A stretch of DNA of 64,000 nucleotides from Deinococcus taeanensis. GTDB taxonomy: Bacteria > Deinococcota > Deinococci > Deinococcales > Deinococcaceae. Each line of letters starts with the position of its first letter. Position 1 is the stretch's first letter. Under the pieces are notes generated by a model, which did not search any database, was not told the origin of the DNA, and saw only the letters and a list, made by a program, of their open reading frames with translations. A program made the translations under genes and the position numbers. Shown here piece by piece: positions 7,727 through 18,984 of this stretch. The stretch lies in the NCBI RefSeq assembly GCF_020229735.1, contig NZ_CP083455.1:2383001-2447000 (forward strand), given 5' to 3'.

Positions 7727-9949
7727 TCAGTGTTCAAGGCGGATGTGGGGAAGGCGCCGGTCAAGCCAGCGGGGCAACCACCAGTTCCAGCGGCCGGCGA
7801 GTTTCAGGAAGGCGGGCACCAGGATAAGCCGCACGAGGGTGGCGTCAAGGGCGACGGCCACAGCGAGACCCAGGCCAATGCTTTTGCTGGCGACGACCCG
7901 CCCGAAGATGAAGGCGGTGAAGACAATAAACATGATGATTGCGGCGCTCGTGATGATGCGGGCGGTGTGACCGACGGCCAGAACGACCGCCTCGTCGTTC
8001 GGTACTCCGCGCAGGTGTTCTTCCTGCACGCGGGACAGCAGGAAGATTTCATAATCCATGCTGAGGCCGAACATCACGGCGAACAGCAGGACGGGCAGGC
8101 TGGCGTCCAGCACGCCAACGTCCCCTGGGATACCGAGCGGCGCCGCGAGGAAGCCTTCCTGAACGATCAGGGTGACGATGCCGGCGGCGGCACCGACGGT
8201 CAGGGCGTTCATGAGGATGCTTTTGAGGGGGATCAGGAGGCTGCGGAAGGCGATCATCAGCAGGAGGAAGGTGCCGGCGAACACGGCAAGCATGACGGTC
8301 GGGAGGGCGCCGGTGATGGCGCGGCTGAATTCCTCGCCGCCGATGGGGGCGCCGCCCAGCAGGTACGTGTAGCCGCTGGCGTTCAGGGTGCGCCGCAGCT
8401 GCGTTTCGAAGCTGGGGATCTCGCGGGCAGGAAGGTTGCGGTCCGGAATGACCGTGACGCGCAGCAGACGCCGGTCCTGGCTGAAAGACCGGCGGGTGAG
8501 CGTGCTGAGGGCGGCGAGCGCGTCGGTGCTGTTGCCACCGGCCGTCTGAAGGTCCTGGGGGGTCAGGAAGGGACTGAGAACGCCTTTCACGCCGGGCAGG
8601 GCGCGCAGGTCGGCAACGACTGCCTGAAAGCGGGTGCGGTCGGCCGGGGTGTACCGCTGACCGTTCAGGTCGAGAATCACCTCGAACTGACTGAGCAGCC
8701 CGCCGGCGCCCAGCGTCTGAACGTCCGTGAGGGCGTCGCGGCTTTCGACGCCGGGCGTGAGTCCCCAGGCGCCGGCGTACCCGGTGCGCATCTTCAGGGC
8801 GGGCGCCGCGAGGAGCAGCAGCAGGGCTGTGGAGGCCAGCACCGCTGCCCAGGGCCGGGCGGTGACGCGGCGGGCGAAGGTGGTCCAGGCGGCGGAGGCG
8901 GCGCCGCTCTGCGCCCACGTGAATTTCAGGAGGCGGGGGCTGTTCACGCGTTCGCCGAGCAGGGCGAGCATGGCCGGGAGGGCCGTGAGACTGGCGAGCA
9001 CCGTCAGGAGCACGGCGAGGACACCGCCGATGCCGATAGAGCGGACGAACGCGATGGGCGGCAGGATCAGGCCGGCCATGGCGATGGCGACGGTCAGGCC
9101 GCTGAACGCGACGCTGCGTCCGGCGGTCTGGACGGTGCGCTCGGCGGCGCGCCGGGCGTCGGGCGTGTGGCGGAGTTCCTCACGGAAGCGGTTGACCATC
9201 AGCAGGGCGTAGTCGATGCCGGCGCCCAGGCCGAGCATGGTGATGACGCTCTGCGCGAAGGTGCTGACGTCCATGACGTGCGTCAGGCCGTACAGGGCGG
9301 CCATGGCGACGCTGATGCTCAGGAGGCCCACGGCGAGGGGGAGGCCGGTGGCGACGAGCGCACCGAACACAACGAGAAGCAGCGCGCCGATGAGGGGCAG
9401 CGCGGTGAATTCGCTGCGTTTGGTGTCGTCCTCGGCGAAGGTGGTGAAATCGTCGGCGATGGCCTGCCCTCCGGTGACGCGGATGTCGAGCGCGGCGCTC
9501 TCCGTGCGGGTGGCGTAGCTGCGGATGCGTTGCAGGGCGGGGGTGGCGCCCTGTTCGAGCGGAATCTGCGCGAGGGTCAGGGCAAGCTGGCCGTCCCCGG
9601 AGCGGGTGCGGTAGGGGCCGCTGCCTTGCGCGGCGGTCACGCGGGTGACGCCGGGGACCTTCTCCAGGCCACTGAGAAAGCGCCGGTAGGTGGCGTCGCC
9701 CTGAGGCGTGCCGAGAGGCGGCTGACTGCGGGTCACGATGACGACCGTGTTGGTGTCGGTTTCTCCGAAGCGTTCGCGCAGCAGCCCGGTGACGCGGGTG
9801 GCTTCGGAGTTCTGGAGGCCTCCGGCGGGGTCGGCGGTCAGGGCGGCGGGGGCGCGCGCAGCGAAGGGAATGCTGAGCAGCGCAGCGATCAGCCAGACGA
9901 GCAGGGTGGCCCAGGGATGACGGGAAACGAGTTGACCCAGTGTCCTCAC
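7727..9949 (-). CDS. MMPL/RND-family transporter
   Basis: A 740-residue MmpL-type RND exporter, a proton-driven inner-membrane pump for lipids or other hydrophobic compounds. Layout: N-terminal TM (about 12-31), a large extracytoplasmic loop (about 35-185), a TM bundle with the [18 protein letters not shown] stretch, a second loop, and a second TM bundle containing the equivalent [18 protein letters not shown]. The two halves thus repeat the MMPL signature GxxxDY. GTG at 9949 is the first sensible start before the hydrophobic segment. It diverges from a small DNA-binding protein gene that could regulate it; no periplasmic adaptor gene is next to it. Confidence 0.92.
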   Translation of the reverse strand: MRTLGQLVSRHPWATLLVWLIAALLSIPFAARAPAALTADPAGGLQNSEATRVTGLLRERFGETDTNTVVIVTRSQPPLGTPQGDATYRRFLSGLEKVPGVTRVTAAQGSGPYRTRSGDGQLALTLAQIPLEQGATPALQRIRSYATRTESAALDIRVTGGQAIADDFTTFAEDDTKRSEFTALPLIGALLLVVFGALVATGLPLAVGLLSISVAMAALYGLTHVMDVSTFAQSVITMLGLGAGIDYALLMVNRFREELRHTPDARRAAERTVQTAGRSVAFSGLTVAIAMAGLILPPIAFVRSIGIGGVLAVLLTVLASLTALPAMLALLGERVNSPRLLKFTWAQSGAASAAWTTFARRVTARPWAAVLASTALLLLLAAPALKMRTGYAGAWGLTPGVESRDALTDVQTLGAGGLLSQFEVILDLNGQRYTPADRTRFQAVVADLRALPGVKGVLSPFLTPQDLQTAGGNSTDALAALSTLTRRSFSQDRRLLRVTVIPDRNLPAREIPSFETQLRRTLNASGYTYLLGGAPIGGEEFSRAITGALPTVMLAVFAGTFLLLMIAFRSLLIPLKSILMNALTVGAAAGIVTLIVQEGFLAAPLGIPGDVGVLDASLPVLLFAVMFGLSMDYEIFLLSRVQEEHLRGVPNDEAVVLAVGHTARIITSAAIIMFIVFTAFIFGRVVASKSIGLGLAVAVALDATLVRLILVPAFLKLAGRWNWWLPRWLDRRLPHIRLEH

Positions 9950-10038
9950 CGCCTGAGTAGATCACGCGCCGTGTGGCTGCACGAGGGGCTGCTGGGCCGC
10001 ACTGGTCACCACCATCTGACGCCATCTTCCGTTATCTA

Positions 10039-10088
10039 TTGACTCTTGATCTTATTTAACGCAAGATAGTCTCACCTGTCAGAAGGTG
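10039..10088 (+). promoter_or_regulatory. Candidate promoter and dyad upstream of the HTH gene
   Basis: This stretch is clearly A+T-richer than its surroundings. TTGACT at 10039-10044 looks like a -35 box with a weak -10 candidate AAGATA at 10063-10068 (18-base spacer). Two small dyads overlap it: ATCTT-N9-AAGAT (about 10049-10067) and CACCT-N6-AGGTG (10073-10077 with 10084-10088). Either could be an operator, possibly for the protein encoded directly downstream. Confidence 0.4.
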
Positions 10089-10101
10089 GCACAATCAGGG
10101 C

Positions 10102-10482
10102 ATGACCGACACCCCCGGTGAAGTGCTGACCCTGGAGGAACTGGCCACCTACCTGAAGGTGAGTGAAACCACCGCGTACGCGCTGGTGCGCAGCGGCGAG
10201 GTGCCCGGCCGCAAGGTCGGGCGGGAATGGCGCTTCCTGAAAGCGCGCGTTACACAGTGGCTCATGCAGGCCGGCACGGAGGACGAGATGAACAGCACAG
10301 GACTGGTACAGCGGGACGAACACGGCGGCGAGTTCAAGCAGGAAAACGGTCAGGAGTTCGTGGCCCTGTGGTTGCCCATGACCCGCGAGGAGAAGGCCGC
10401 GCAGCTCGAAAAGGCTGAGCGTGAAGGGGTAAGCGTCAGTGAACTGGTCGCCGGCTACCTGCGCGAATGGGCCAGAGCCTGA
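10102..10482 (+). CDS. Excisionase-family HTH DNA-binding protein with ribbon-helix-helix-like tail
   Basis: A 126-residue probable transcription regulator. Residues about 8-55 form a MerR/excisionase-type HTH_17 domain (LTLEELATYLKVSETTAYAL, then PGRKVGREWRFLKARVTQWL with the typical R-x-W-R-F wing). The C-terminal 35 residues (EREGVSVSELVAGYLREW) look like the helix-turn-helix half of a ribbon-helix-helix protein, so it may carry two DNA-contacting modules. The family name reflects the fold, not recombination; no integrase is nearby. AGAAGGTGG at 10081-10089 is rather far from the ATG, so initiation may rely on AGGG at 10096. Confidence 0.85.
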   Translation: MTDTPGEVLTLEELATYLKVSETTAYALVRSGEVPGRKVGREWRFLKARVTQWLMQAGTEDEMNSTGLVQRDEHGGEFKQENGQEFVALWLPMTREEKAAQLEKAEREGVSVSELVAGYLREWARA

Positions 10483-10549
10483 GCGCAGCCGCCCTGTTTA
10501 CCGGCACGAACGGGCGACGGGTCCCCGGGCCTGCTGCCGCGCGCTCCGC

Positions 10550-11350
10550 TCAGAACAGCTCGTCCAGCAGGCGGTAGTAAGCGAGTTTCTCCGGGTTCAC
10601 GAGGGCACGGCCGTACAGGTCCAGGAACATGCCGGCGTACCGCTCCCCCAGGTTGTGCTGCGCGCTGCGGTGCGCCAGGGCGAGGTCCGCGTGCCGGTCG
10701 GCGATCCCCAGCCGTCCCACGTCAATCAGGCCTTCCACGTACTCACCGTTCAGGATCACGTTCGGCAGGCACGGGTCACCGTGCGTGACCACCAGGTCCT
10801 CCCCGTCGGGACGCGTGCGCGCCAGTTCGTTGAATACGCTCACGGCGCTGCGCCCGGCGCGTTCCTCATCGAAATCCGCCTCGTCCACCACGCCCGCCTG
10901 CACGCGCTCGCGCGCCAGGGGCAGCGTGACGGCCAGCGTGGCTGTGAAGGGGCAGTCGCGCAGCGGCAGGGCGTGCAGTTCCCGCAGGGCACGCGCGAGC
11001 AGGTTCACCACGCGTTCGGGGTGCAGTTGCGCGTCCGGGTGACTCATGGGCATGCCGCTCAGGCGGGTCATGGCGAGGTACTCGGCGTCCGGCGTCACCT
11101 CGAACGCCACCACCTGCGGCGCCGGTACGCGGCCCGCCAGCCAGCGCAGCCGCTCGCGTTCCTGCTGCAGGGTGCTGACCGCGTGCGGCGTGCGGGGCTG
11201 CACTTTCACGACGTGCCGCGTGCCGCGCCACACCTGCGCGCCGCTCATGCCGTCCGTGACGCGCTCCCAGCGGGCTGCGGGCAGCGCGCGCCGCAGCGCG
11301 TCCGGCAGGATCAGGCGGTCAGGTGGGGCGGGCTCCTGGGCGTCGGGCAC
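10550..11350 (-). CDS. APH(3')-family aminoglycoside O-phosphotransferase
   Basis: A 266-residue kinase-like phosphotransferase, the usual APH(3') length. The catalytic loop [13 protein letters not shown] (Brenner motif with catalytic Asp), the DFG-equivalent [19 protein letters not shown] and the C-terminal [20 protein letters not shown] all match APH(3') rather than generic APH/choline kinases. Expected activity is ATP-dependent phosphorylation of the 3'-hydroxyl of kanamycin-type drugs, but the native substrate is unproven. I chose GTG 11350 because TTGCCT (11382-11387) and CATACT (11358-11363), 18 bases apart, place transcription start about at this codon; an ATG further upstream (11434) would precede the promoter. 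No mobile element flanks it. Confidence 0.85.
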   Translation of the reverse strand: MPDAQEPAPPDRLILPDALRRALPAARWERVTDGMSGAQVWRGTRHVVKVQPRTPHAVSTLQQERERLRWLAGRVPAPQVVAFEVTPDAEYLAMTRLSGMPMSHPDAQLHPERVVNLLARALRELHALPLRDCPFTATLAVTLPLARERVQAGVVDEADFDEERAGRSAVSVFNELARTRPDGEDLVVTHGDPCLPNVILNGEYVEGLIDVGRLGIADRHADLALAHRSAQHNLGERYAGMFLDLYGRALVNPEKLAYYRLLDELF

Positions 11351-11441
11351 ATCCGGCAGTATGGGCAGCAGGCTGACCCTCAGGCAAGCGTGAAGCCCGG
11401 CCGCACCCACTGCCGGGGCTGCTTTCCGCATCATGGGCAGC

Positions 11442-12134
11442 GTGACGCGTCCCTCTTCCCGTGCCCCGGCCCCGGAGGCCGAACCCTCCAAACGCGAGTG
11501 GTTCAGCGAGGTGATCGGCCGCACGCGCTTTGTGGTCCTGATCGCCGTGGTGGCCGTGCTGCTGGTGTCCTTCAGTCTGTTCCTGCAGGGCACCCTGCTG
11601 GCCCTGCAGACCATCTGGGACTCCTGGCGCGACACGCTCACGCTGGGCGTCAGCACGCAGAAGGGCCAGCTCGCCGTGGAGTTCCTGGAAATTGTGAGCA
11701 CCATGCTCAAGGCGGTGGTGTTCTACCTGATCGGGGTGGGCCTCTATTCCCTGTTCATCACCCCGCTCAACCTCACGTCTGCGCTGGGCGTGGAGAGCCT
11801 CGCCGACCTGGAGCAGAAGGTGGTGTCGGTGATCATCGTGATTCTGGGCGTCACGTTCCTGGAGCATTTCGTGCGCTGGGACAAGCCGCTGGACACCCTG
11901 TACTTCGCCGGGGCCCTGGCGCTGGCCGGCGGCGCGCTGGTGTTCTTCCAGCGGGTCCACCGCGGCAGCGGCGGGGACCTGCAGCAGCCGCAGGCGAAAC
12001 TCCGGGCCCGGCAGGAACTGTTCGAGAATCACACCGAGCAGCGCCACATTGACGATCAGGAAGTGAAACTCGCGCAGCAGGCCACGCACGCCAAACTGGA
12101 AGGCAAGGCGGACGCCGGCGAAGGCAGCGGCTAG
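11442..12134 (+). CDS. YqhA-family (UPF0114) membrane protein
   Basis: About 230 residues with a charged N terminus, then hydrophobic segments near residues 31-53 and 86-110 and a pair near 127-165, and a long hydrophilic Gln/Lys-rich tail. The central region ([31 protein letters not shown]) matches the YqhA/UPF0114 family of inner-membrane proteins with unknown function. Start is ambiguous: ATG 11433 overlaps a CATCAT -10 box (11429-11434), so the GTG at 11442, seven bases after that box, is more likely the leaderless start. It diverges from the APH-type gene. Confidence 0.8.
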   Translation: MTRPSSRAPAPEAEPSKREWFSEVIGRTRFVVLIAVVAVLLVSFSLFLQGTLLALQTIWDSWRDTLTLGVSTQKGQLAVEFLEIVSTMLKAVVFYLIGVGLYSLFITPLNLTSALGVESLADLEQKVVSVIIVILGVTFLEHFVRWDKPLDTLYFAGALALAGGALVFFQRVHRGSGGDLQQPQAKLRARQELFENHTEQRHIDDQEVKLAQQATHAKLEGKADAGEGSG

Positions 12135-12187
12135 GCCCCACCCCGGCCTGGGCATCTGCCTGGCCCGGGCCGCGTACACTGTTCAGA

Positions 12188-13060
12188 ATGAGGGTTGGTC
12201 TGCTTGAAACACGCGCCGCGCGGCTTCCTGGTTACTGGGCGGCATACCTGAAGGAACTGGGCTCCGACCCGGTTACGCCCGCCCTGGACGACATGGAGGC
12301 CCTCGCGCTCGGCCGCCAGAGCCTGCCGGGCGAACCACTGACGGTGCAGCTCGCCCTGGGCCGCATCCTGTCCATGGGCCGCGTGGACGCCGTCCTGATT
12401 CCTCAGTGGCCCGCCGTGACGGGCGACGCCTGGAGTGAGGCGCTGCCGGACCTGCTGTCACGGCGCATCAGTGGTCTGCCCACACTGATCAGCGTCCCCG
12501 ACCATCCAGAGGCCATGGAAGGCGCCGCCGCCGAGGTGGGCATGCGCGTCCTGCAGAACGCCGGGCGCGTGCGCCTCGCCATTGAGAAGGTCCGTCCGCT
12601 GGGTACAGACGCCCGCCCCGCGCAACCCGCCCTGACCCGCGCGTCCCGCACGAGCGTCGCCGTGATCGGCCCGCGCCCCCTGCTGGGTGAGGGTGCGGTG
12701 CGCGAGCCACTGCGCGCCGCGCTGGACGAACTGGGCCTGCACCCGGTGTTCAGTGATGAACTGCCGGTGCCCGAGGTGCTGCGCCGCGCCGAGCGCATGG
12801 AGAACGCTGAGCGCGCCACGGACGGCGACCGGGAACTGTTTGGCGCCGTGTCCCTGCTGAGCGGCAAGGGCGCCGTGAAGGGCCTGATCTTCGTGTCGGG
12901 CGCCCGGGACGGCTCGACGGCGGGCGCCGCGGCCAAGCTCGCGGCGCGGCAGCACAAGCCCACGCTGCTGCTCAGCGTGGACGGCCAGACGGACTTCCCG
13001 GACCTGCGGCCGTTCCGGGACCGCGTGACCGGCGGCGCTCCTCTGGAGGCCGACGCATGA
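12188..13060 (+). CDS. Hypothetical protein, weakly like DUF2229 of acyl-CoA dehydratase activators
   Basis: A 290-residue soluble protein without signal peptide or obvious catalytic motif. The opening ([20 protein letters not shown]) and the pattern [10 protein letters not shown] ... LPTLISVPD resemble the DUF2229 region attached to 2-hydroxyacyl-CoA dehydratase activator proteins, but there are no cysteines, so no iron-sulfur role is suggested; this is a tentative fold impression only. TACACT at 12175-12180 lies seven bases before the ATG (leaderless). It overlaps the next gene by ATGA, giving an operon with a small membrane protein and a CDP-alcohol phosphatidyltransferase. Confidence 0.72.
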   Translation: MRVGLLETRAARLPGYWAAYLKELGSDPVTPALDDMEALALGRQSLPGEPLTVQLALGRILSMGRVDAVLIPQWPAVTGDAWSEALPDLLSRRISGLPTLISVPDHPEAMEGAAAEVGMRVLQNAGRVRLAIEKVRPLGTDARPAQPALTRASRTSVAVIGPRPLLGEGAVREPLRAALDELGLHPVFSDELPVPEVLRRAERMENAERATDGDRELFGAVSLLSGKGAVKGLIFVSGARDGSTAGAAAKLAARQHKPTLLLSVDGQTDFPDLRPFRDRVTGGAPLEADA

Positions 13061-13422
13061 AATTGTGGCGCTGGCTGACGACCCCGGACCCGGAGCCGGG
13101 CTTTACAACCGCCAAACTCGTCAAACTGACCGTGCGGGTCATGCTGTTCGCACTGGTGGCCACACTGATCAGCGGGCTGCTGCAGCTCACGCCTCTGCGT
13201 GAGCCGCTGAACACGTGGTGGGGCAGCCTGCTGTTCGTGCTGCTGCTGTACATTCCCGCCGCGCGTTTCCTGACTGTGGACACCTTCGTGCCGCGCCAGC
13301 TGCAGGGCCGGGTCGCCGCGCGCACCGGCAGCCGCACCGCCAGCAGCACGCAGCGCCGCAAGGACCGCAACCGCTACGCCGGAGTGCGCAAAAGCGCTCC
13401 CAAATACGGGGGGCGCCGATAG
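13057..13422 (+). CDS. Small two-TM membrane protein with basic tail
   Basis: A 121-residue protein with hydrophobic segments near residues 27-45 and 56-74 and a strongly basic C terminus ([10 protein letters not shown] ... KYGGRR), probably cytoplasmic. Not recognised as a named family. Its ATG overlaps the preceding stop (ATGA) and its stop TAG lies immediately before or within the start of a CDP-alcohol phosphatidyltransferase frame, suggesting coordinated translation and perhaps a role near lipid synthesis at the membrane. Confidence 0.75.
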   Translation: MKLWRWLTTPDPEPGFTTAKLVKLTVRVMLFALVATLISGLLQLTPLREPLNTWWGSLLFVLLLYIPAARFLTVDTFVPRQLQGRVAARTGSRTASSTQRRKDRNRYAGVRKSAPKYGGRR

Positions 13423-13481
13423 ATTCCGGCCTCGCCCGAACCCGGAAAAAGCGGCCCGCGACCGAGTGGGCCGCCGAGCGC

Positions 13482-14222
13482 GTGTTCCGCCCCGCCGCGC
13501 AGCTGCTCGTGGACCCGCTGGCCCGGCTGAACGTGGACCCGCAGCACGTGGTGCTGTTTCATACGGCGCTGGGCCTCCACGCCGCCCACCTGATCGGCCG
13601 CGGCGACCGGCTCACCCCGGCCCTGCTGCTACAGCTCAAAACGCTGCTCGACAACCTCGACGGGCAGCTGGCGCGCGCCACAGGCCGCACCACCGAAACG
13701 GGCCGCTATCTGGACACCGAGATGGACCTGCTGGTGAATCTGGCGTTGAACGTGGCCATCAGTGGCCGCTCAGGGCTGCCCTGGACGGTCCTGCAGAGCC
13801 TGATCCTGACGGTGGATTTCCTGTGGGAGCGGGAGTACCGCGAGGCACGCGGCGAGGTGTTCCGCGAATCTCCTGCGCAGGCGGGTGATCATCCGGTGGT
13901 GCTGGGCGCCCTCAAAGCGGTGTACGCGGCGTACTTCGTGCCGCAGGAACGCCTGCTGCACCGGGTGTTCGAGCAGCGGCTGCGCCGCGTTGCCGGGGGG
14001 GGCGTGACGCCCGCAGACCGCGTGGCGTACACGAGCGCGGCCGTCAATGCGCTCAGCGCGAACCTGGGGCTGTCCACGCAGCTGGCGCTGCTGGGCGCGT
14101 GCGTGCTGCTGGGACGCCCGCAGCTGTACCACCGCAGCCTGCTGGTGCAGGCGGCTGCGCTTTTGGGGGCGCAGGTGTGGCGCGAGCAGCAGGTCCGGGC
14201 CGCGCACGCCGCGCGGCGCTGA
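13482..14222 (+). CDS. CDP-alcohol phosphatidyltransferase family protein (start uncertain)
   Basis: Integral membrane enzyme of the family that exchanges CMP from CDP-diacylglycerol (or CDP-alcohol) for an alcohol in phospholipid synthesis. The signature D-x2-D-G-x2-A-R-x8-G-x3-D-x3-D is present as [10 protein letters not shown] followed by GRYLDTEMD, so all catalytic Asp residues are kept. The lipid made cannot be told from sequence. The start is odd: the protein-like frame continues back to 13419, directly at the upstream gene's TAG, but holds no ATG, GTG or TTG there (first codon ATA); GTG 13482 is the first conventional start and may cut off about 21 native residues. Confidence 0.82.
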   Translation: MFRPAAQLLVDPLARLNVDPQHVVLFHTALGLHAAHLIGRGDRLTPALLLQLKTLLDNLDGQLARATGRTTETGRYLDTEMDLLVNLALNVAISGRSGLPWTVLQSLILTVDFLWEREYREARGEVFRESPAQAGDHPVVLGALKAVYAAYFVPQERLLHRVFEQRLRRVAGGGVTPADRVAYTSAAVNALSANLGLSTQLALLGACVLLGRPQLYHRSLLVQAAALLGAQVWREQQVRAAHAARR

Positions 14223-14235
14223 AAAAGCCCCGCGC
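14211..14235 (+). terminator. Hairpin at the end of the phosphatidyltransferase gene
   Basis: GCGCGGCGCT (14211-14220) pairs with AGCCCCGCGC (14226-14235) across a GAAAA loop with a single mismatch. The stem overlaps the stop codon and separates two convergent genes. No T-run follows, so strength is uncertain. Confidence 0.5.
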
Positions 14236-14256
14236 TCTGCATTCCGGGCGCCGGCG

Positions 14257-14928
<672 letters not shown>

Positions 14929-15145
14929 CAGTTGCCCCTCGCCTTCATGCGTTCAGGGTACCGCGCAGGACCCCAGTACGAAGGTGAAGAAAGCCCTCAG
15001 GGCCGGCCTCATCTGACCGGGTGTATTGAGAGGCGGTTCACAGATTGGGCCTCTGACCCTCCCTTAGAGTTCGCCCAGTCCTCAAATTCACCGTTTACTC
15101 GCGTGCCGGGTGGCCTTCAGGTGCCCGCAGCACGCCGGAGGTCCC

Positions 15146-16498
15146 ATGAACTGCACCCGTCTTCTTGGTCTTGTTACCCTCACTGCTGTTCTCGCGGCCT
15201 GCGGTCAGAGTCCTTCGGCGCAGCTTTCGGCCGACGCGGCGCCCGCCAGCGCGCCGGCCTTCGTTCCTGGGGAACTGCTGGTGCAGCTCAATGGCGGCCT
15301 GAGCAGCCAGTCTGTCACGGCCCTGAGCAGCCTGGGCGTGCAGTCGCTGGAAACCCTGTCCACCGTGAACGGCGGCGCCCTGCTGCGCGCCCGGATCACG
15401 GACGGTCAGGACGTGCTGACCAAGGCGCGGCACCTGGCGAGCAGCGCCCTGGTGCGTTTCGCGGAACCCAACTGGGTGTACCAGCATCAGGCGACCGCCA
15501 CCGACACCTACTTCCAGGACGGCACGCTGTGGGGCATGTACGGCGACGGGAGCACGCCCGCCAACGCCTACGGCAGCCAGGCGGCCGAAGCGTGGGCCGC
15601 GGGGCACGTGGGCAGTGACAGCGTGTACGTGGGCATCATTGATGAGGGGTACCAGTTTGACCACCCGGACCTGAAAGGCAACGCGTGGCTGAACCCCTAT
15701 GACGCCCTGGATGGCCTGGACAACGACGGCAACGGCTTCGTGGATGACACGCGCGGCTGGGATTTCGCGAACAACGACAACACTGTCTACGACGGCGGCA
15801 CCCGCGGCAGCCTGGACGCGCACGGCACGCACGTGGCCGGCACCATTGGCGGCACGGCCAACGACGGCGGCGTGGTCGGGGTGAACCACAACGTGACGTT
15901 CATCAGCGGCAAGTTCCTGGGCCGCAACGGCGGCACGAGCGCCAACGCCATCAAGGCCGTCAACTACTTCACGGACCTGAAGACGCGCCACGGGCTGAAC
16001 ATCGTGGCGCTGAACAACTCCTGGGGCGGCGGCGGGTTCTCCCAGGCCCTGCTTGACGCCATTGTGAGCGCCGCGAAGCAGAACATCCTGTTCGTGGCCG
16101 CCGCCGGGAACAGCGGCACCGACAATGATTCCACTGCCAGCTACCCCAGCAACTACGACACCACCGCCGGCGCCGGGTACGACAGCGTGATCGCCGTGGC
16201 CGCCATCGATAAGACCGGCGCCCTGGCTTCGTTCAGCCAGTACGGGGCCACCACCGTAGACCTGGGCGCGCCCGGCGTGGCGATCATGAGCAGCGTGCCG
16301 TACAACAAGTACAGCAGCTACAACGGCACGAGCATGGCCACCCCGCACGTGACAGGCGGCGTGGCGCTCTATGCCAGCACCCATCCAGGAGCAACGGCCG
16401 CAGCGATCAGGCAGGCAGTCCTGGCCGCCGCGGTGCCCACCACCAGCCTGAGCGGCAAGACGGTCACGGGTGGCCGCCTGAACGTCAGCGGCTTCTAG
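15146..16498 (+). CDS. S8 family serine peptidase (subtilase), predicted lipoprotein
   Basis: A 450-residue extracytoplasmic subtilisin-like protease. The N terminus is a lipoprotein signal ending LAAC (about residues 12-15), then an I9-like propeptide region ([13 protein letters not shown] ... [11 protein letters not shown]), then the catalytic domain with D166 in [12 protein letters not shown]226 in HGTHVAGT and S396 in GTSMATPHV. The residue after the catalytic Asp is Glu instead of the usual Ser/Thr, a mild deviation. The stretch [18 protein letters not shown] is typical of subtilases that bind calcium. GGAGGT (15137-15142) sets the ATG at 15146 rather than 15110. A strong hairpin follows. 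Confidence 0.92.
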   Translation: MNCTRLLGLVTLTAVLAACGQSPSAQLSADAAPASAPAFVPGELLVQLNGGLSSQSVTALSSLGVQSLETLSTVNGGALLRARITDGQDVLTKARHLASSALVRFAEPNWVYQHQATATDTYFQDGTLWGMYGDGSTPANAYGSQAAEAWAAGHVGSDSVYVGIIDEGYQFDHPDLKGNAWLNPYDALDGLDNDGNGFVDDTRGWDFANNDNTVYDGGTRGSLDAHGTHVAGTIGGTANDGGVVGVNHNVTFISGKFLGRNGGTSANAIKAVNYFTDLKTRHGLNIVALNNSWGGGGFSQALLDAIVSAAKQNILFVAAAGNSGTDNDSTASYPSNYDTTAGAGYDSVIAVAAIDKTGALASFSQYGATTVDLGAPGVAIMSSVPYNKYSSYNGTSMATPHVTGGVALYASTHPGATAAAIRQAVLAAAVPTTSLSGKTVTGGRLNVSGF

Positions 16499-16511
16499 GC
16501 CCCGGCGGGCG

Positions 16512-16542
16512 AGGCGCCTCCGGAACCACTCCGGAGGCGCCT
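16512..16542. terminator. Hairpin between subtilase and MBL hydrolase genes
   Basis: A perfect 12-bp stem, AGGCGCCTCCGG (16512-16523) with CCGGAGGCGCCT (16531-16542), around AACCACT. It lies between convergent genes and is likely to end both transcripts; no long T-run is present. Confidence 0.7.
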
Positions 16543-16552
16543 ACCTCTGTGA

Positions 16553-17197
16553 TTACTGGAGGTAAGGGTTGGTTCTCGCCTCAAAGTCAACGGTGGTGCG
16601 TGGCCCGTGCCCGGGGTACACGGCTGTATCGCCCGGCAGGGTCAGCAGCTCCTCGCGGATGCCGCGCAGCAGTTGCGCGTGATTCCCGCCGGGAAGGTCC
16701 GTGCGGCCGATCCCGCCGCGGAAGAGGGTATCCCCGGCAATCACGAGACCCGGCGCGGTGAACACCACGTGCCCCGGAGCGTGCCCGGGCAGGGCGCGGG
16801 CCGTCAGGGTCAGGTCCCCGGCAGTGAACGTCTGCCCCGCCGTAATCTCATGCTCAGGGTCGGCGGGCTGCGTGAACGGCAGGTTCCAGCGCGCGGCGCT
16901 CTGGGCGCCTGCGCGGTAGAGCTCAAGGTCAGCGGGGTGCAGCCACACCGGGACGCGCAGCGCCTCGCGCAGGGGCTGCACCGCGCCGATATGGTCGAAG
17001 TGCGCGTGCGTGAGCAGGATGCCCTGCACGGCCACGCCGGTGCCGCGCACCAGCGTCAGGAGACGCCCGGCGTCATCACCCGGGTCGATCAGGAAGCCCT
17101 GGCCGTCCGTCCCGGCAATCAGCAGGGCGTTCTCCTGGATGGGGCCGGTCGTCACCGACCAGAGGCGCAGCGGGCCGTGCGTGAAGGGAGCACTCAT
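16553..17197 (-). CDS. MBL-fold metallo-hydrolase (glyoxalase II-like)
   Basis: A 214-residue cytoplasmic metallo-beta-lactamase-fold hydrolase. Zinc motifs are THAHFDHIG (HxHxDH), [21 protein letters not shown] and a C-terminal PGHGPRTT; the IGRTDLPGG signature is typical of YcbL/glyoxalase II-like enzymes that hydrolyse thioesters. Short length suggests it lacks the full glutathione-binding C-terminal domain. TACACT (17205-17210) seven bases upstream of the ATG indicates its own leaderless promoter even though it follows holB on the same strand. Confidence 0.88.
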   Translation of the reverse strand: MSAPFTHGPLRLWSVTTGPIQENALLIAGTDGQGFLIDPGDDAGRLLTLVRGTGVAVQGILLTHAHFDHIGAVQPLREALRVPVWLHPADLELYRAGAQSAARWNLPFTQPADPEHEITAGQTFTAGDLTLTARALPGHAPGHVVFTAPGLVIAGDTLFRGGIGRTDLPGGNHAQLLRGIREELLTLPGDTAVYPGHGPRTTVDFEARTNPYLQ

Positions 17198-17227
17198 GCC
17201 CGGCAGTGTACGCCTGCGCCCGGAGCG

Positions 17228-18163
17228 TCAGGCGTGCCCGAACGCGTCGCGCAGCGCCAGCGCAAACACCTGGAAACTCAGGCTGGGGCTGGCGTACGCT
17301 TCCAGCGCCGCCTGAAGCGCACTCAGGGCCGAGTCCGCCCGGGCCCGTACGTGTGGGGGCTCGGCACGCCACACGAAACGCAGCACCTCCGGGTGCCACG
17401 CCGGATCGAATCGTTTCTCGAGGGCCTCGGCGGCCTCCAGGGCGCGCAGCAGGCTCTCCCCCAGCGCGCCTGTGAGGTCCCGGGCGTCCTGCAGCGCCGC
17501 GCGCACCGGGGCTGGGTCATTCAGCACGCCTGTCCGCCCGGCGGCGAACGCCACGAGTTCTGCGTCGGGCTCGTGTCCGGCACGCTGCAGGGCGCGTTCC
17601 AGCGTTCGGTCGCTGACCGGCGTGACATTCAGGCGGGCGCTGCGGCTCACGATGGTGGGCAGCACCGACCGGAGGTCCTCAGCCAGAAACACGAACAGTG
17701 CGCCGTGCGGGGGTTCCTCCACCAGTTTCAGCAGGGCATTGGCGGCTTCCTGCCCCAGGTACTCCGCGCCGTTCACAATCACCACGCGGCGCCGGAAGGT
17801 GGGGCGCACCTCCAGGAACTCGAAGACGTGCGTTTCGTACTCGCGGGTCTTGTCCCGGCCCCTCAGCACCGCGCCGATCGGGATGAGCCTGCGCCGCGCG
17901 GCCTTCCCGGTGCTGGTGGTGGCGCGCGGCTCGACGAACAGCAGGTCCGGGTGCGCGCCAGCGGCCAGGGCCCGGCACGACGGGCACGCGCCGCACGCCT
18001 CGCCGTACATGCCCCGCACGCCGGCGCAGTTGTGCTGCGCCGCCACGGCGCGCGCCAGGTCCTGCTTGCCCACGCGGGCCGGACCGGTCAGCAGCAGCGC
18101 GTTGCCTGCAAAGGTGCCCGTCTGCTCCAGCAGCGGACCGTGCAGATCGGCAGCGGCACTCAC
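17228..18163 (-). CDS. holB: DNA polymerase III delta'-like clamp-loader subunit
   Basis: A 311-residue AAA+ protein of the clamp loader that places the beta clamp on DNA. The Walker A region reads [14 protein letters not shown]; a four-cysteine zinc module (C in HNC, then EACGACPSC) follows near residues 45-63; the later [26 protein letters not shown] and SRS sensor-1 region are diagnostic of delta'/gamma-type subunits. The GTG at 18163 lies eight bases after the stop of the metallophosphoesterase gene, so the two are probably cotranscribed. Confidence 0.87.
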   Translation of the reverse strand: MSAAADLHGPLLEQTGTFAGNALLLTGPARVGKQDLARAVAAQHNCAGVRGMYGEACGACPSCRALAAGAHPDLLFVEPRATTSTGKAARRRLIPIGAVLRGRDKTREYETHVFEFLEVRPTFRRRVVIVNGAEYLGQEAANALLKLVEEPPHGALFVFLAEDLRSVLPTIVSRSARLNVTPVSDRTLERALQRAGHEPDAELVAFAAGRTGVLNDPAPVRAALQDARDLTGALGESLLRALEAAEALEKRFDPAWHPEVLRFVWRAEPPHVRARADSALSALQAALEAYASPSLSFQVFALALRDAFGHA

Positions 18164-18171
18164 GGGCGCAC

Positions 18172-18924
<753 letters not shown>

Positions 18925-18984
18925 AGGCCGGATGATAGCGCGCTGCCACCCCGGGCGCATGTGCACCCGCCACACCACCTGCCC

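Noticed and set aside
7730..10042. A 770-residue open frame antisense to the MMPL transporter
   Set aside because: Its composition (Gly/Glu/Asp/Gln-rich) is what the complement of a high-G+C gene produces, while the minus strand has full MMPL motifs and TM segments.
10030..10070. Radiation/desiccation response motif (RDRM) in the A+T-rich region before the HTH gene
   Set aside because: The sequence does not contain the 17-bp palindrome TTATGTTATTAACATAA or a close version of it.
10102..10482. Prophage or integrative element excisionase
   Set aside because: No integrase, attachment-site repeats or phage genes are near; the fold name alone does not imply mobility.
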